A DNA stretch of 57,500 nucleotides from Glandiceps talaboti (lineage: Eukaryota; Hemichordata; Enteropneusta; Spengelidae). Below the pieces are notes generated by a model. The model was not told the origin of the DNA. It made no database searches and saw only the letters and a program-made list of their open reading frames with translations. The stretch is from positions 1,330,001-1,387,500 of the forward strand of contig NC_135565.1 in the NCBI RefSeq assembly GCF_964340395.1. The letters are read 5' to 3'. This document shows positions 52,596 through 57,500 of this stretch, piece by piece; positions within the stretch are counted from its first letter, which is position 1; every line of letters begins with the position of its first letter. The translations under genes were made by a program, and so were the position numbers.

Positions 52596-52745
52596 ATACA
52601 TACAAGTATGAATTTATTGACGCATCAATGACCTATGCTGATGCTTTACAGTTCTGTGAATCTCAAGGTAAAACACTGCTACGATTCGATGACATAGAAC
52701 AGATGTATTACTTTCATTACATCAAGGGCAGATATTATGATGACG
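52596..52745 (+). CDS. Exon 7: N-terminal part of a C-type lectin-like domain (partial gene end)
   Basis: A 150-base symmetric exon (50 codons, residues 670-719), acceptor CATGTTTCAG, donor G|GTAAGTGA. It encodes YKYEFIDASMTYADALQFC followed by ESQGKTLLRFDDIEQ, the first-helix region of CTLDs: aromatic opening strand, the A-x3-C helix with the first conserved cysteine, the C-x3-G-x-x-L turn, and the Asp/Glu-rich segment before helix 2. The rest of the CTLD (the WIGL region, any EPN/QPD sugar-binding motif and the remaining cysteines) is not in this exon and I did not find it in the 4.7 kb downstream, so sugar binding cannot be judged. The CTLD closing a type II protein fits the known receptor layout. 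Confidence 0.82.
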
Positions 52746-52899
52746 GTAAGTGAACATGTTTTAAATAATTGAATAATTATGTATGTAATCTACTCAATAA
52801 TTACAATACGTAATTTACTCAACAATTATTGATGTAATTAGTGACTGAAACTGAACAAATCTTTGGTGCATCTTGTAAAAAGAAATGTTGCTAACTAGA

Positions 52900-54340
52900 T
52901 GTAGTGATAGTGAGAGGATGGACGATCGCTATCCATACACAAACATTGGCAAATGAATTTAATAACGTTTTCACTACAATAGTATCTAAATTAGTCATTT
53001 AGTTTCCAAACGAAATACTGTACTTTTAATAGGGTGTAACAATAGTTTCTGCGCCTGCTTCAAGCCCACAACTACTAAGTATGTTGGTAAGCTATTATCA
53101 AAATGCTACATTCCTAAAGTCACTTTCGATAATATCAATGATTTCAGTCCTGTGGCTCTTACATCACTTGAATTTTAAAATGCTTATGAACCTCATTAAT
53201 AAGTGCCTTGAGGTTAGGAAAATACATGCCTGTGTATTATTTGTTGATTTTCCATCTGTATTTAACACCATCCAACCACATCTTGTAACAGAAAAACTGT
53301 AAAACTCATTTTAATAATCATCTTAAGGTTGGTGGATGGATTTTTAGACTTTTTAACTAACAGATCCCAGCAAGTTCGAGTAAATGGAATTTTGTCAGAT
53401 GTGTGTATTTTATCCACAGGCTCACCCCAAGGCCCAAGGGTGTGTACTTTCATCACTTTTGTATATTTGTATACTGATGATTGTAGAAGTCAACATGATG
53501 ATAGACATATAATCGAGTTCGCAAATGATTCCACCATTGTTAGTTTGCTCCACGATCGTGAAAGCGATTATGGGCTTGTAGTTGATGATTTTGTTAGTTT
53601 GTGTAATGCTTCTTTTCTCGAGATTTCTCATTAATAAAACCAAAGACGTGCATAGATTTCAGGAGATATGCACTACAACCTAGGCAACAGTCACTTAAGA
53701 AGTGGAGGCTGCAGTTCAGTATGAATATTTGTGTTTATTGTTAGATAAATAATTTGAGATGTGAGAATAACACTGATATTATTTTATACAAACGTCAACA
53801 GCACATGTTTTTAAGGAAATTGAATTACTTCAAAGTTGACAAAAAGAAGTTAATTCTCTGTTATAGTTCATTCATTGGGAGTATTTTAAGTTTTTCTATA
53901 ATTTGCTGGTTTGGTAATCCGGATGTACAAAACAAAAAAGTCTTTGTAGAATTGTTAACATCTGCAGCAAAATTATTATGGACAACAGAACAGCCTTGCC
54001 AAGTTGTACGAAAAATTATTTTTGAGCAAAGCCAGGACCACCCCAAGCAATAATCAACATCCCCTTCAGTGCTTCACCAGGAATTTGAAGTTTTAGCATT
54101 CATTCATTCATTCATTCATTCAGTCCAAAGCAATTCTTTACTGAACAGTGTCAGGAATGATTAGTAACTCGTTTTCCATTGTTTGTTACATTTGTTACAA
54201 TTTGTGATTGTCTCTTCAAGTTTGTAACTATTTATTGTACGCATTTTAATGTATAATTGTCATCTTGTTTTCAATATGTTTTCATACATGGTTTTATTCT
54301 CTACTGTCGCTATGTTGGGATAATAAAGATATGATTATAT
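52900..54340 (+). pseudogene. Decayed CR1/L2-like LINE
   Basis: In order on the + strand, in shifting frames: LANEFNNVFTTIVSKL (pre-RT region), CYIPKVTFDNINDFSPVALTS (the N-D-x-[RS]-P-V-A-L-T-S block), CVLFVDFPSVFNTIQPHLV (the [LV]-D-F-S-x-A-F-N-T catalytic block), then NRSQQVRVNGILSDVCILS and TGSPQGPRVC (the G-x-P-Q-G motif), YTDDCRS with FANDSTIV nearby, and a C-terminal FLRKLNYFKVDKKKLILCYS segment. An ATTC-repeat and an AT-rich tail ending about 54340 follow. Stops, frameshifts and the changed catalytic Asp (FPSVF) show it is inactive. It lies downstream of exon 7 on the same strand. Confidence 0.82.
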
Positions 54341-54361
54341 TGTATCAATGTACGATTACAT

Positions 54362-54645
54362 TTGAAATAGGTACAGGAAAACATTCAAAAATGAGAATAA
54401 TTGAAACATTTACAGGACAACGTTCGAATACTTTAATAATTGCAATATTTACAGGATGACATTCGAATATTTTAATAATTGCAATATTTACAGGAGAACA
54501 TTCGAATACTTTAATAATTGCAATATTTACAGGATAACATTCGAATATTTTAATAATTGAAACATTTACAGGATAACATTCAAATACTTTAATAATTGCA
54601 ATATTTACAGGATAATGTTCGAATACTTTAATAATTGAATAATGT
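54362..54645. repeat. 39-bp tandem repeat, about 7 units
   Basis: Units contain ATTGCAATATTTACAGGATA then ACATTCGAATACTTTAATA. It lies between the LINE tail and the foldback element. Confidence 0.9.
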
Positions 54646-54649
54646 CCGG

Positions 54650-57086
<2,437 letters not shown>

Positions 57087-57500
57087 ACAATCGTGCTTCA
57101 AATTTATCAGAGGGGGATGGTCGGGGTACAGAGCATGATGGGTAAAAACAACTGTAGAAGCTCATTATGCAGTGAGCCGCCATTGTGTACACTTCGATCG
57201 TGTGGTATGTTTATAATGGTGGCTGGCTCAGTGCTCACCAGCCGTATTTTGGGGTATTTTCAACTCGTCGTAACTTTGATATTGCTCCCTCCGTGCTAGA
57301 TGAATCGATTTCGGAATTATTGATAAGAGTACTGGGATTTTTCGGCGATTTTGTGGAGAATATCTGACCCCGCTGAGGTCGTAAATTTCGGCCCGGTTTT
57401 TTGCCCATTTGTTGTTTCGCCCAAAATTTACAAATTTTGCAAAATAGATGGATTCTTGTGTACTTTTAAATGGGACAAGCGAGTGATCCGACACTTTGAC
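57087..57500. other. Right edge, no supported gene
   Basis: Somewhat more GC-rich sequence with short frames on both strands. I could not identify a CTLD continuation exon or any other domain here. Confidence 0.4.

Noticed and set aside
53081-54053. Possible additional exons of the lectin-type gene
   Set aside because: The translated blocks (DFPSVFNT, TGSPQG, FANDSTIV) are LINE reverse transcriptase in shifting frames.

Overview
The window is eukaryotic genomic DNA, most likely from a marine invertebrate (an amphioxus- or hemichordate-like deuterostome is plausible; a lophotrochozoan is not excluded). The grounds are GT-AG introns, degraded CR1/L2-like LINEs, a DIRS-like fragment, a tRNA-derived SINE, foldback elements and very dense mini- and microsatellites. 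I see no prokaryotic feature. The only gene I can support is one multi-exon gene on the + strand, split over about 34 kb and running off the right edge.

The gene: seven coding exons (18736-18865, 23436-23495, 27203-27727, 33259-33690, 40200-40628, 44797-45228, 52596-52745) join in one frame across phase-1 introns. They encode 719 codons plus one base of a type II membrane protein: a short cytoplasmic tail, one membrane segment, a short stalk, four consecutive single-exon copies of a cysteine-bearing extracellular domain I do not recognise, then the start of a C-type lectin-like domain (CTLD). Every internal exon is symmetric (1-1), so whole domains can be duplicated without breaking the frame.

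Layout: 1-1250 unremarkable; 1251-1726 short TIR element; 1727-4160 37-bp minisatellite with a SINE inside; 4161-4356 LINE reverse-transcriptase fragment running straight into a 6.7-kb 31-bp satellite (to 11047); 11190-11373 DIRS-like RNase H remnant; 12058-16056 27-bp and 26-bp minisatellites; 16160-17854 second TIR-family copy; 18736 first coding exon. Intron 1 holds (CA)n, a complete TIR-family element, a 24-bp array and a LINE 3' fragment. Intron 2 holds a 50-bp array split by a MITE, a fourth TIR-family copy and a 26-bp array. Intron 3 begins with a 3.9-kb 35-bp array whose units carry the exon 3 splice donor, then a dispersed repeat. Intron 4 holds microsatellites, a possible 3.3-kb element and a near-perfect hairpin. 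Intron 5 holds dispersed repeats and a foldback element. Intron 6 is almost wholly a 21-bp and a 28-bp array. Downstream of exon 7 lie a decayed LINE, a 39-bp array and a 2.4-kb foldback element with tandem-repeat arms.

The two most interesting points are the repeated four-cysteine domain in a membrane lectin, and minisatellites that appear to have been seeded by recognisable sequence: a splice donor for the 35-bp array and a reverse-transcriptase reading frame for the 31-bp array. Long open frames inside the tandem arrays are by-products of repeat composition and are not annotated as genes. Everything was read by eye; repeat boundaries and copy numbers are approximate.
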